The position numbers and the translations under genes were made by a program. Below are positions 53,920-62,570 of a DNA stretch of 64,000 nucleotides, one piece after another. This DNA is from Leptospira kobayashii. Its GTDB lineage: Bacteria > Spirochaetota > Leptospiria > Leptospirales > Leptospiraceae. Positions within the stretch are counted from its first letter, which is position 1. The number at the start of each line of letters is the position of its first letter. Where the stretch lies: positions 742,001 through 806,000 of the forward strand of contig NZ_AP025028.1 in assembly GCF_003114835.2 (NCBI RefSeq), in the 5' to 3' direction. The notes beneath the pieces were generated by a model. The model did not search any database. It worked only from the letters and a program-made list of their open reading frames with translations, and was not told where the DNA came from.

Positions 53920-55803
53920 GTGTTTTCAACCGACATTTCGTATGATATGGTCAGGATTGTAATCATTCTACTCTTTGTCCTCGGGGGAGGGCTAATTAGC
54001 TCTCAAAGCACTCAAAACGGTATGCAAGTACTGTTCGGAGAAGTGATCAATACGGGCCATTTGCTGAAGCTGGAGAAACAAATCCTCCGACTTCAGCCGA
54101 GTCCTTTGCAGGAAGAGCTCGCACTCTTGACCGGAAAAAAAATCCGAATCCTATGCGATGTGAACGGAGAGACTTGTTCCCCCATCCGTTATGAAATCGA
54201 TCCTTTGGAAACTTCCAAAGTTCCCGATTGGACTTTGAAAAAAATACCCAGATATGTAACAGGCGGACATTTTTCCTTTAACCCTCAATGTACTCCTGAC
54301 GGTAAGGTTTTATTTTGGACGGCACTCATTCGGGAAGGGGCAAGATCCACTCAAAAGATCTGGGCCGCCAAACGGGATCAATACGGATTTTGGATGGCAG
54401 GTGAACAAATGGCGGCACCATTAAACAACCGTTTGCCGTCTGCAGTGATTTCCGCATTGCCCGGAGGAAACGAATTATTTGTTTTCGGGAATTTCGGTGA
54501 AGAGGAAATGTTGGAAAATCTGAAAAGAGAGATGCTTCTCAAATCTCAAGAGGCTTCCAGAGAAGCAAACAATCCGAAAGAATTTCATTTTCGTTTGGCA
54601 AAATTGGAAAACGAATACAGGGAACGCACCGAAAAAATCCAAAGCAGAGCCCCTCTTTATAAATCCTATAAAACGGAAACAGGTTGGTCGAATCCTGTTA
54701 CTATAAGTTTCCCGTCCTTTTATAATTGGTATAGAAAACCGGAAAATCCAAACCAACAGGTGTTCGGCGGTTCTGCGCTTTCTTCTACGGGAAGAACCAT
54801 CGTTTACTCCGCACAACAAAAAAGAAATTACGGAAAATTGGATTTGTACGTTACGTTTCAATCCGACACGGGTGTGTTCGAAGAAGGAATCAATTTAGGA
54901 CCGACACTCAATACCGCCGAGGAAGAGATGGCACCGTTTCTCGGATCGGATGACAAAACATTGTATTTTTCATCGTCGGGGAGAAAGGAAGGAGTTTCCA
55001 TCTTCGTTACTCGCAGATTGAACGATCAGTGGAACCTTTGGTCGGAACCTCAGGAATTGTCACCTAACTTGCGTGGTGTGAATTTTTTCTCCATTCCTGC
55101 CGTAGGAAACTGGGCTTATGTATCGCGTGACGGAGAATTGTATCTTGCTGCGATTCCAAGATCCTTCCAACCGGAACCTGTGGTAGTGATCAAAGGGAAA
55201 GTGGTTGATGAAGAAGGAAAACCTTTGAGTGCTTCCGTCACTTACGAATCCCTTACCAAAAAGAAAGGAATCGGTTCCACCATATCCGATCCTAAAACAG
55301 GCGAATTTTCCATTGTCCTCCCTTATGAAGAAAATTACGGATTTTACGGAGAAAAAGACGGATACCTTCCCGTTTCACAAAACCTAAATTTGGTGGGTAA
55401 GGAAAAGGAAGAACATGAAAAAACGGTTCTTTTGGTTTTGCCGAAAATTAAAAAAGGAAACGAAATCGTTCTCAACAACCTGTTTTTTGCTTTCCGATCC
55501 GTGGAACTGGTTAAAGAATCAGAACCGGAGCTGGATCGTTTGGCGAACTTACTGAAAAAAAACGAAAGGCTGAAGGTAGTCATTGAAGGCCATACGGACA
55601 ATGTGGGCGGTGAAGTTGCCAATAAAAAACTTTCGGTGGAACGCGCGGTTTCCGTTGCCAATTATCTGAAGTCTAAACATAAGATGGACGAAGCAAGGTT
55701 GACTACAAAAGGATTCGGCCCTTCCGTTCCGGTTGCGGACAACAAAACGGAAGAGGGACGGGCTCAGAACAGAAGAGTTGTCTTTAAGATTGTGGAAGAT
55801 TAA
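53920..55803 (+). CDS. OmpA-family envelope protein with PD40-type beta-propeller
   Basis: A 627-residue exported protein. Signal-like segment IVIILLFVLGGGLISSQS, then a beta-propeller-like region with WD40/PD40 blades (FNPQCTPDGKVLFWTALI, SSTGRTIVYSAQQKR, GSDDKTLYFSSSGRKEG), a carboxypeptidase regulatory-like beta-sandwich (VVDEEGKPLSASVTYESL), and a C-terminal OmpA domain that binds peptidoglycan (VVIEGHTDNVGG...NKKLSVERAVSVANYL). GTG 53920 has AAGGG before it; ATG 53947 is an alternative. Confidence 0.88.
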   Translation: MFSTDISYDMVRIVIILLFVLGGGLISSQSTQNGMQVLFGEVINTGHLLKLEKQILRLQPSPLQEELALLTGKKIRILCDVNGETCSPIRYEIDPLETSKVPDWTLKKIPRYVTGGHFSFNPQCTPDGKVLFWTALIREGARSTQKIWAAKRDQYGFWMAGEQMAAPLNNRLPSAVISALPGGNELFVFGNFGEEEMLENLKREMLLKSQEASREANNPKEFHFRLAKLENEYRERTEKIQSRAPLYKSYKTETGWSNPVTISFPSFYNWYRKPENPNQQVFGGSALSSTGRTIVYSAQQKRNYGKLDLYVTFQSDTGVFEEGINLGPTLNTAEEEMAPFLGSDDKTLYFSSSGRKEGVSIFVTRRLNDQWNLWSEPQELSPNLRGVNFFSIPAVGNWAYVSRDGELYLAAIPRSFQPEPVVVIKGKVVDEEGKPLSASVTYESLTKKKGIGSTISDPKTGEFSIVLPYEENYGFYGEKDGYLPVSQNLNLVGKEKEEHEKTVLLVLPKIKKGNEIVLNNLFFAFRSVELVKESEPELDRLANLLKKNERLKVVIEGHTDNVGGEVANKKLSVERAVSVANYLKSKHKMDEARLTTKGFGPSVPVADNKTEEGRAQNRRVVFKIVED

Positions 55804-55804
55804 T

Positions 55805-56629
55805 ATGGTAGATCTTAAAAATATAAACATTCCCAAAGTCAATGTAGATACGAAAAAGATGTTGGGTGCCGTCGACTCTCTTGTCGACAAGATCCCTCCT
55901 CAAATCCAAAGTTTGCTTCGAAAAATAGCGATCGGGCTTTTTATATTTTTTCTGATCATGGCGATTTATACCGGTTGGTCCAAAGGTTGGGAAGGCGCAA
56001 AACCGCAGGGACTCCAACTAGCACAGGATACACGATCTCTCTTTCTTATGGAAGTGGAAAGGGATTATAACCGCAAAAGAAAAGACGTACAGATGACGAA
56101 TCCGGAAGATCTTTCTTATGAAAGCAATCGTAAGATGCAGTTTGATTTTATCAGTGAGAGAGAAGGAACAAATCCTACGCAAAATACTTATCCCGAAGAG
56201 TCCGATTTTTTAGGAAAAGAATATGATTTTAGAAATAGGAAGGCGGAAGATACTTCCCTTCCTCCTCTTGCCACTCCTTCCGGAGACGGGTTGATTCCTT
56301 CTCCTGTGGACGTGGAAAAGATAGGCGCTTGGCAAAATACGGACGAATTGCAAGAGATGGGGAAAGGAGCTCCGAAAGAACTGGATCGTGGAAATCCCGA
56401 TCTGTCTGCCAAACCGCAAAGAGTTTCTCCTACTGCTAGTCCATCCAATGTGGATTTGGATACGGCAGAGGATCTTAGGTTCAAAAAAATGTTGGACCGG
56501 GTGGATCAATTGGAAAAGAAAATCGCAGAAAAAAAGAAAAGAGAAACTACAACGACTCCTTCCCTTTCTCCCGCAAGCGAATCCACAGGGCGCAAACCCA
56601 GAGAATTGGAAAGAGTTCCTAGACAATAA
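55805..56629 (+). CDS. Single-pass membrane protein of unknown function
   Basis: A 274-residue protein with a helix at about 42-60 (IAIGLFIFFLIMAIYTGWS). The N-terminal part has VNVDTKKMLGAVDSLVDKI; after the helix come charged, Pro/Ser-rich stretches, and a coiled-coil-like segment near the end (MLDRVDQLEKKIAEKKKRE). No family is recognised. It starts 1 bp after the OmpA-type gene and precedes a TPR protein, suggesting a three-gene envelope unit. Confidence 0.7.
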   Translation: MVDLKNINIPKVNVDTKKMLGAVDSLVDKIPPQIQSLLRKIAIGLFIFFLIMAIYTGWSKGWEGAKPQGLQLAQDTRSLFLMEVERDYNRKRKDVQMTNPEDLSYESNRKMQFDFISEREGTNPTQNTYPEESDFLGKEYDFRNRKAEDTSLPPLATPSGDGLIPSPVDVEKIGAWQNTDELQEMGKGAPKELDRGNPDLSAKPQRVSPTASPSNVDLDTAEDLRFKKMLDRVDQLEKKIAEKKKRETTTTPSLSPASESTGRKPRELERVPRQ

Positions 56630-56655
56630 ATCCGTCTGCATTTTGATTCAATAAA

Positions 56656-57669
56656 ATGATCCTTAAGACCAAGTTTCCATTGATTGTTTCCTTTTTGATT
56701 CTTGGTTTTTTTGTGCCTTCTGTCTTTTCGCAAAGCCCGGATCCGAACGGAGAGATCTTTCTTCCTTTTCCCGAAAAACTCAAGTTAGATGGTTCTGAAA
56801 TAAACGAAACGACTTCACCGAATTCCAATTCTACGGGAGATAATACATCTTCTTCCGTCTCATCTACCATTGTAAGCACCGGAAAAGAAACAGGTTCCAA
56901 TACCGGAACCACCACGGCTGCTTCCGTGAAAAACAATCCTCCCGGTTCGAGCGTTAGCTCCGTTTCTGCAACCAATTCAGGTTCCGAAACTTCCGCAAAA
57001 CCCAAAAAAAAGAAAAAAGGAAAAGACGATGTTCCCGATCCGTCGGAAGCCCCTTTCCAAAGAGGAAAGGCATTCCTTGCACGTAACCAAAAGAAAAATG
57101 CGGAAACCGAATTCACCGAATCTTATTCCAAGGAAGGAAAAAAAGTAGATCCTTCCCGAACGGAAAACACCAACTTATTCGGGTTAGATTCCAAAGACAA
57201 AGAGGGAACGGGGCTCGTAGAAAAAATAGAAGACCCGGATGCAAAAATCAAATCTCAGTTTGAATTAGCACGCTCTTTGGATCGGATGAACCAACCTGAG
57301 TCGGAAGAAAAAGCTTATAAAGAATATTTGAAGTTAGTTACTTCATTTCCGGTTCATCCCGAACTTACACCTCGCACTCATCTTGCCATTGCGGTTTTAC
57401 TTTTCCGAAAACAGGAATATCGTCCGGCATTACACCATTTGGTAAAGTTGATCAAAGAATTCAAAGATTCGAAAGATAGACCGACTGCGTACTATTATGC
57501 GGGACGGATCTATGAAAGCGCTTGGGTCGAAAGGGATTTGGAAAGAGCTAAAAAATACTACGATCTCTATTTACAGGAATCGGAAAATAAAGAACTCGTC
57601 CCGGGCAACGATTTCAGAAAAGATGCCAAAGAAAGAAGACGATTGATTGAAGTTCCGCTTGGGATTTAA
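56656..57669 (+). CDS. Secreted TPR-repeat protein
   Basis: A 337-residue protein: signal FLILGFFVPSVFSQ, a long Ser/Thr/Gly/Asn-rich stretch (about 45-115), a Lys-rich patch (PKKKKKGKDD), then TPR-like repeats (about 130-330) including FQRGKAFLARNQKKNAETEF, LARSLDRMNQPESEEKAYKE and YYYAGRIYESAWVERDLERA. Probably an assembly scaffold working with the OmpA-type and membrane proteins upstream. Confidence 0.8.
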   Translation: MILKTKFPLIVSFLILGFFVPSVFSQSPDPNGEIFLPFPEKLKLDGSEINETTSPNSNSTGDNTSSSVSSTIVSTGKETGSNTGTTTAASVKNNPPGSSVSSVSATNSGSETSAKPKKKKKGKDDVPDPSEAPFQRGKAFLARNQKKNAETEFTESYSKEGKKVDPSRTENTNLFGLDSKDKEGTGLVEKIEDPDAKIKSQFELARSLDRMNQPESEEKAYKEYLKLVTSFPVHPELTPRTHLAIAVLLFRKQEYRPALHHLVKLIKEFKDSKDRPTAYYYAGRIYESAWVERDLERAKKYYDLYLQESENKELVPGNDFRKDAKERRRLIEVPLGI

Positions 57670-58130
57670 GCGATCGCTACGTTGACTTCAATCCGTCCGA
57701 ACTTGGAATACAAGTTGATGGAGAGAGTCGGTTTTTTATTGAACCGAACCGAAGTGGTTTTCGATTCCTGGATGTTAGGTGTAGTGATCTCTACGGATTG
57801 ACCGGCGGATGTGAATATATTCATCGCATTACCGGTTGTCATGTTCGCAATTTCACCTAAGATGTCTTTGTATTCGTTTTGCACATCTTCATCGGAAAGT
57901 CCTGGCACCAATTTGCGGGACATCTTATACGCTGCATCGTAATTCATGCTGTAAACGACTTCACCGCTGAAAGAACCTACAACTCCGATCACAATCGCTA
58001 ACTCATGTGAGGGGGCAGGGCTATCCTTGATGGCGATCTTCCCTCGGATTAAATCTTGCTGCAGTACATCGCGAAAAACGATGGTGGCAGCTTCCAGGAA
58101 GGGATTGATAAAGTCGGCTTTGATTTGCAT
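57666..58130 (-). CDS. cheX: Chemotaxis protein CheX (CheY-P phosphatase)
   Basis: A 154-residue CheX. The phosphatase motif E..N is in DILGEIANMTTGNAMNIF, with the GNA following as in the family; the N-terminal segment FINPFLEAATIVFRDVL is typical. CheX removes phosphate from CheY in spirochaetes and resets motor switching. It starts immediately next to the PpiD-like gene (shared base at 58130). Confidence 0.9.
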   Translation of the reverse strand: MQIKADFINPFLEAATIVFRDVLQQDLIRGKIAIKDSPAPSHELAIVIGVVGSFSGEVVYSMNYDAAYKMSRKLVPGLSDEDVQNEYKDILGEIANMTTGNAMNIFTSAGQSVEITTPNIQESKTTSVRFNKKPTLSINLYSKFGRIEVNVAIA

Positions 58131-59401
58131 TATTCTACGGAGAGTGCCTTTTGCTTCTCGATGTTGTATTCTCCTGAGAGGGACTGGTTTATTTCAAGAA
58201 AAAAGCTAAGAAGTTGTCTTTGTTTTATAAAATCAGCCATCTGGTTCTCTTCTTTTTGGGGAAGAGGAGCTTGCGGAGTGTTGGAGAGGGTGAAATCCCC
58301 AAATTCTACATAAATTTGTTTGTCGTTGTCTGTAAAAGGGCCTGTCACTTTTTTCTTACCGAAAGGATTGGACGAAAGTTCTTCCCAAAATTTAGGGTCG
58401 CTTGCCAAATGATAGGTCGTTCCTTTCGAGGATTTTACCTGTTTTAAGTCTCCCAGAAAGGTCGCCGGGATGGTTTCGATCGGTTGACCGACTTCTTTAG
58501 AAATGGTTTCCAGAGCGTTTTCCGCACTAGACAGCGATTGAATGCGCTTTTTCCAAATTTCCAATTCTTTTCTTTTGCGATCAAATTTGAGCTTGGAAGT
58601 CAGGATGGATTTTCTGGATTCGAAACTAGGAATATTTCCTGAGGAATCTTTGGAGAGATTTCCCTCTTTTTTTTCCTTTTCATACTCTGCGAGCAAATCT
58701 GCGTCCGGGATTTGGATCTTGGATTCCAATTGGTTCAGAAGATTGACTTCCGTAAAAGAAAGGATGCGAAAGGAAATTTTTGCCGACTTTGCTTCCGTAT
58801 CGATTTGTTTTTCAGCGGAAGTAGGATTCCATTTTTGTTCTAAGAATACAGGGAAAAGGGACATTCCTGTAGCGGAATCCACACGGTAGTTCATAGGAGC
58901 GGAGTTTAGGATCTGTTGGTAAATTTGAGAAAGACTTCTTGTGTCTTCTTCTCCGTATCCTGCTTGAGAAGATGATTCTTTGTGAATTTGACGGGCTTGG
59001 TTGGAGAGTTCCCGTTTGATGCTGATTTCGGAAACTTTGTATCCTACCGCAGTTGCAATATCATTTGCCACATAAAGTTCTCGTATGGTGGAGAACGCGC
59101 AGGACTGAATCATTTCGGGATTGGAAGCCATTTCTTTGGAATACTGTTGGTATCTATAATAACAGTCTCTTCGTGCCGCATTGAAATAATCGATGGGAAC
59201 CGATCTGCCTGCAATCGAGCCGGCCTTTGTAGAAGACTGACCGGTAAGTGCGCCTATAAAACTTTGTTCTGCGTCGCCCGGCAGAAACGTAACAATCAAC
59301 ATACCAACCAGAATGAATAAAAACAGACCGACAAGTCCTCTAATGACTTTGTCTTTGAGGGAACTAGGCTCTTCTTCGAACATAAGGGAAGGGTTTCCCA
59401 T
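58130..59401 (-). CDS. Membrane-anchored PpiD/SurA-N-like protein
   Basis: A 423-residue protein: cytoplasmic N-tail, one membrane helix (GLVGLFLFILVGMLIVTFLP, about 28-47), then a periplasmic helical domain like the SurA/PpiD chaperone N-domain (GSIAGRSVPIDYFNAAR...). I do not see the parvulin PPIase domain, so it may be a chaperone only. cheX follows directly. Confidence 0.65.
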   Translation of the reverse strand: MGNPSLMFEEEPSSLKDKVIRGLVGLFLFILVGMLIVTFLPGDAEQSFIGALTGQSSTKAGSIAGRSVPIDYFNAARRDCYYRYQQYSKEMASNPEMIQSCAFSTIRELYVANDIATAVGYKVSEISIKRELSNQARQIHKESSSQAGYGEEDTRSLSQIYQQILNSAPMNYRVDSATGMSLFPVFLEQKWNPTSAEKQIDTEAKSAKISFRILSFTEVNLLNQLESKIQIPDADLLAEYEKEKKEGNLSKDSSGNIPSFESRKSILTSKLKFDRKRKELEIWKKRIQSLSSAENALETISKEVGQPIETIPATFLGDLKQVKSSKGTTYHLASDPKFWEELSSNPFGKKKVTGPFTDNDKQIYVEFGDFTLSNTPQAPLPQKEENQMADFIKQRQLLSFFLEINQSLSGEYNIEKQKALSVE

Positions 59402-59467
59402 CGCTTAGGCTTGTAAAGAAAAAATGTAATTAAGAGATTCGGCAAAAGGGAAGATAATCAAACTGAT

Positions 59468-60166
59468 ATGTTGTATGCAGCCTTCGGGATGATTTTGGTT
59501 GGGGTTCTTTGTTTTCTGTACGTATCTCTCAGCCCCAAATCGCAAAAAAATGACCAAAATACCAAACGATCCCGTCCGGACCAAAGGGATTTTGCGGGGA
59601 GCGGGTACAGTTCTGCCTATAGAAGAACTCCTCCTTCTACCGTTTCCCCTCAATTGGATGAAAGAATTCGGAGAGAAAGGGAAATTGCAGACCGTAGGCC
59701 AGCCTGGGAAGAACCAAGCCTGAGTTATGCGCGTAGTCCCGAACCCAAACCTTCCGTTGTGGAAAAAGCCACGATTTTGCAAGAAACGGGAGAAGGTCTT
59801 TCCGAGATTTTACCGCCCGAGCCTGCCAAAATAGTTCAATTCGAAATGGATGGAATTTTATATTTCGATCATTCCGGAAAAATTCCTTTCGGATCCAAGG
59901 ACTTGGGTGACTCCGATACAAGTGAAGAAGATCTGCGTAATTTCAAAAGAGTCGGTTCTGCGATTTTAAAAGAAGAAGACGGAAAATTCGTTTTTTATTC
60001 GGGTAATGCGAGTTATACATATCAATCCCAGGATCTGGAACAAGTTGTATTTTACGACCAAGGATTTGTATTTTTATTGAAAGACGGAAAAGCGGCAAAG
60101 CCCGTTTATTTTACAAATCATTTGGACCAGTTCAAAGACTTTCTCACCCAAGCTACAACCATCTAA
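59468..60166 (+). CDS. Membrane-anchored protein of unknown function
   Basis: A 232-residue protein with an N-terminal helix (LYAAFGMILVGVLCFLYVSL), a long Arg/Pro/Ser-rich disordered stretch (about 25-110), then a small beta-rich domain (VQFEMDGILYFDHSGKIPFG, GKFVFYSGNASYTY, LEQVVFYDQGFVFLLKDGKA). No family is recognised. Divergent from the PpiD-like gene. Confidence 0.65.
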   Translation: MLYAAFGMILVGVLCFLYVSLSPKSQKNDQNTKRSRPDQRDFAGSGYSSAYRRTPPSTVSPQLDERIRREREIADRRPAWEEPSLSYARSPEPKPSVVEKATILQETGEGLSEILPPEPAKIVQFEMDGILYFDHSGKIPFGSKDLGDSDTSEEDLRNFKRVGSAILKEEDGKFVFYSGNASYTYQSQDLEQVVFYDQGFVFLLKDGKAAKPVYFTNHLDQFKDFLTQATTI

Positions 60167-60242
60167 CACTTACTTGGCATTTCCGGTTTTTAGGTCCCGA
60201 AATTTATTGACCGAATTCGGTTTTGAAATACAGTTTTGGAAA

Positions 60243-61676
60243 ATGGAAGCATCTCTCGGCAGAAAGGCAGTCGTATTTCTAGTTGCACTGTATTTTGCCG
60301 ATTGTTCTCCCGTTGCTTTGGAAAATATCTGTGACCCCATAGGTGGACGTTACAGGAATTTCGTTTTCATAAAATCCCTATTGGACAACGGTGATTCGTT
60401 CTGTGGAAAGACTTTTCTGCAAACACCTCCCTCGGCCTTACGTTATCCCGGTTCCCCTTCTTCTTTTGCAAATGGTAGCGTTATTTCGCTTTCTCCTTCC
60501 GTTACGGGAAACGGGCTTACATTTTCCATCCTACCTGCTTTGCCGGAAGGTGTTTCCATCGGAACGGGAAACGGTGTTATCTCGGGAACTTACTCTAGTT
60601 ATGCGGGTTTGGCTCAGACTTATACGGTAAAGGCATCGAATTCGGGAGGGAGTGTGAGTTATAGTTTCAGTTTGACTTTTTTCGGAAAGCCCCCTCTGAA
60701 AACGGGCCAGACTCAATGTTGGGACGGAAGCGGTACTTCGGATAGCAATTGTTCTCTGGCTTCCTCTTCCGGACAGGACGGAAAATTGCAAAACGGAACT
60801 ACTCCCAGTTTCACTTCCGCAACTTTGGTGAACTCTTCGGATTATATCACCACAGACAATAACACCGGTTTTGTGTGGAAAACCTGCAATGAAAACGTTC
60901 CTTTTATTGCCTCCAGCTGTGATGTTCCTTCCGGTGCTGCCGATCTTACCTGGGTCGGCGCGGGCACTTCCTGCGCCTCTTTGGACTCCGGCAACGGTTA
61001 TGCGAATAAAAAAGGATGGAAACTTGCATCCGTTAAGGAACTCAGTACGATCGTAAATTATTTTACGATCCCCGCAACCTACAGCGCTTTTTTTCCCGGA
61101 GCTGCAGGGGGAGGGCAATGGACAAGAGATTCTTTTGCGATGTCTCCTTCAACAGATGCATGGTATCTTTCCCTTTCGGAGGGTGTTACGGGAAGAACTT
61201 CGCAAGCAAATACGAACCGGGCCCGTTGTGTTCAAGGAGGAAATATACCTCAGGAAATGTTTCGTGACAACGGAGATGAAACTGTAACGGATATCAATAC
61301 GGGACTCGTGTGGCAGAAATGTGGTATGGGCCTTTCCGGCAGTGTGTGCCAAACGGTAGTTAGTTCCACTTCCATGATATGGAGTTCCGCATTAAATGCC
61401 TGTAACACTCTTTCACTATCCAATAGAATCTGGAGGCTTCCTTCCGTATCCGAACTCAAATCAATCGTTAATTTTACAAATACTTCGGTGCCGATCAATA
61501 CGACTTATTTTCCCGGCGTTACCGCTACGACAGGATATTGGACTTCCACTACGGTATCGGCTTCCGTAACGGAAGCTTGGGTGGTTCATATGAATGTGGG
61601 TTCGGAAAACCTTCTGAAAAACGACGCAAATAAAGCGAGCTCCTATAATGTCCGCTGCGTATCCACCGGGCCGTGA
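60243..61676 (+). CDS. DUF1566 (Lcl-like) lipoprotein with Ig-like domain
   Basis: A 477-residue lipoprotein: FLVALYFADC with the lipid Cys near residue 20, a short N-terminal segment with spaced cysteines (ICDPIGGRYRNF, DSFCGKTF), an Ig-like domain (LPEGVSIGTGNGVISGTYS), then two DUF1566 units: DNNTGFVWKTCNENV to RARCVQGG, and DINTGLVWQKCGMGL to NVRCVSTGP. Surface attachment is inferred. The layout recalls lipoprotein 3 at 36.7 kb. ATG 60243 is chosen over an upstream TTG because it gives a proper signal peptide. Confidence 0.85.
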   Translation: MEASLGRKAVVFLVALYFADCSPVALENICDPIGGRYRNFVFIKSLLDNGDSFCGKTFLQTPPSALRYPGSPSSFANGSVISLSPSVTGNGLTFSILPALPEGVSIGTGNGVISGTYSSYAGLAQTYTVKASNSGGSVSYSFSLTFFGKPPLKTGQTQCWDGSGTSDSNCSLASSSGQDGKLQNGTTPSFTSATLVNSSDYITTDNNTGFVWKTCNENVPFIASSCDVPSGAADLTWVGAGTSCASLDSGNGYANKKGWKLASVKELSTIVNYFTIPATYSAFFPGAAGGGQWTRDSFAMSPSTDAWYLSLSEGVTGRTSQANTNRARCVQGGNIPQEMFRDNGDETVTDINTGLVWQKCGMGLSGSVCQTVVSSTSMIWSSALNACNTLSLSNRIWRLPSVSELKSIVNFTNTSVPINTTYFPGVTATTGYWTSTTVSASVTEAWVVHMNVGSENLLKNDANKASSYNVRCVSTGP

Positions 61677-61769
61677 TCGTCCCGAGGAAAACAAAACTCT
61701 AATTATATGCTTAATCACGAGCCCGCGTCTTCCGTTCTAAAAATTAAACATCTCACAGGAGAGTCTTCG

Positions 61770-62459
61770 ATCATGATTCGAATCATCGTTTCATTCACCT
61801 TGATAAGTTTTGCCCTTTCCGCGCAAACAAACACGAACTCAAATAAAAAAGGTATTGATGCCTTATACAAAAAGGATTACCCGAAGGCGATTGAGTATTT
61901 TTCGGAAACACTTAAGCATTCTCCAACGGACGCTTTTGCCAATTATAACTTGGCTTGTACATATTCGATCCTGTTGAGTCAATGCGAGGATGTAAAAGAT
62001 GAAAATGAAATTTATAAGTTGTTGCAAAAGGCGATTAAAAGCAAACCCGCTTATAAAAACAAACTTTTGAACGATCAGGATTTGGAAATACTGCGAGGAA
62101 GATATAAATTCAATGAAATTGCAGGTATAACAAAAAGGAATATTTTAACGAAGGTTACTTGGTACGGCCCGAGTCCAGGTGCTTACGGCCCGTTGGACCA
62201 ATTTTCGTTTTTTGAGGATGGAACTTTTGTTTATACGAAAAAATTATTTGATGAGGGAGCACTTGCGCAAGAATCGTATAGCGGAAGTTATTCTTGGGAG
62301 ACCGATAGTAAATTCCAAATTCAGTTCAAAGAAAAATCACCTCTATCCGGGGAGGCGCAAAAGCAAAAATTCCAGAGAGTCAAGTATTCTGAAGGAATAC
62401 TTGAAATACAAGGTTTTGAACATTCTTTTTCAGATAGCAGCGATCGATGTTCCGCCTGA
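61770..62459 (+). CDS. Secreted TPR protein
   Basis: A 229-residue exported protein: signal IIVSFTLISFALSAQ, TPR-type repeat (GIDALYKKDYPKAIEYFSET, then TDAFANYNLACTYSILLSQC), and a C-terminal beta-barrel-like half (FSFFEDGTFVYTKKLF, YSGSYSWETDSKFQIQF). AGGAGA ahead of the ATG at 61770 supports this start; the frame is open to 61707. Confidence 0.75.
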   Translation: MMIRIIVSFTLISFALSAQTNTNSNKKGIDALYKKDYPKAIEYFSETLKHSPTDAFANYNLACTYSILLSQCEDVKDENEIYKLLQKAIKSKPAYKNKLLNDQDLEILRGRYKFNEIAGITKRNILTKVTWYGPSPGAYGPLDQFSFFEDGTFVYTKKLFDEGALAQESYSGSYSWETDSKFQIQFKEKSPLSGEAQKQKFQRVKYSEGILEIQGFEHSFSDSSDRCSA

Positions 62460-62493
62460 ATGCTCGAAATGACGTAACGTTTGTTATGTTTTA

Positions 62494-62517
62494 TTCTCCG
62501 TTTTCGGAGGAATTTTA
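62494..62517 (+). terminator. Intrinsic terminator after the TPR protein
   Basis: TTCTCCG pairs with CGGAGGA around TTTT, followed by ATTTTATT. It lies 35 bp after the stop. Confidence 0.6.
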
Positions 62518-62570
62518 TTGACAACATATGAAAACAGGTTAATATCTGTTTTCTCTTTGGAATATCCGAT

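Noticed and set aside
60190..60220. Fourth copy of the lipoprotein leader before the DUF1566 gene at 60243
   Set aside because: There is a CCGAATTCGG palindrome and a GGTC/GACC pairing, but the stems overlap and the sequence match to the other three leaders is too weak.
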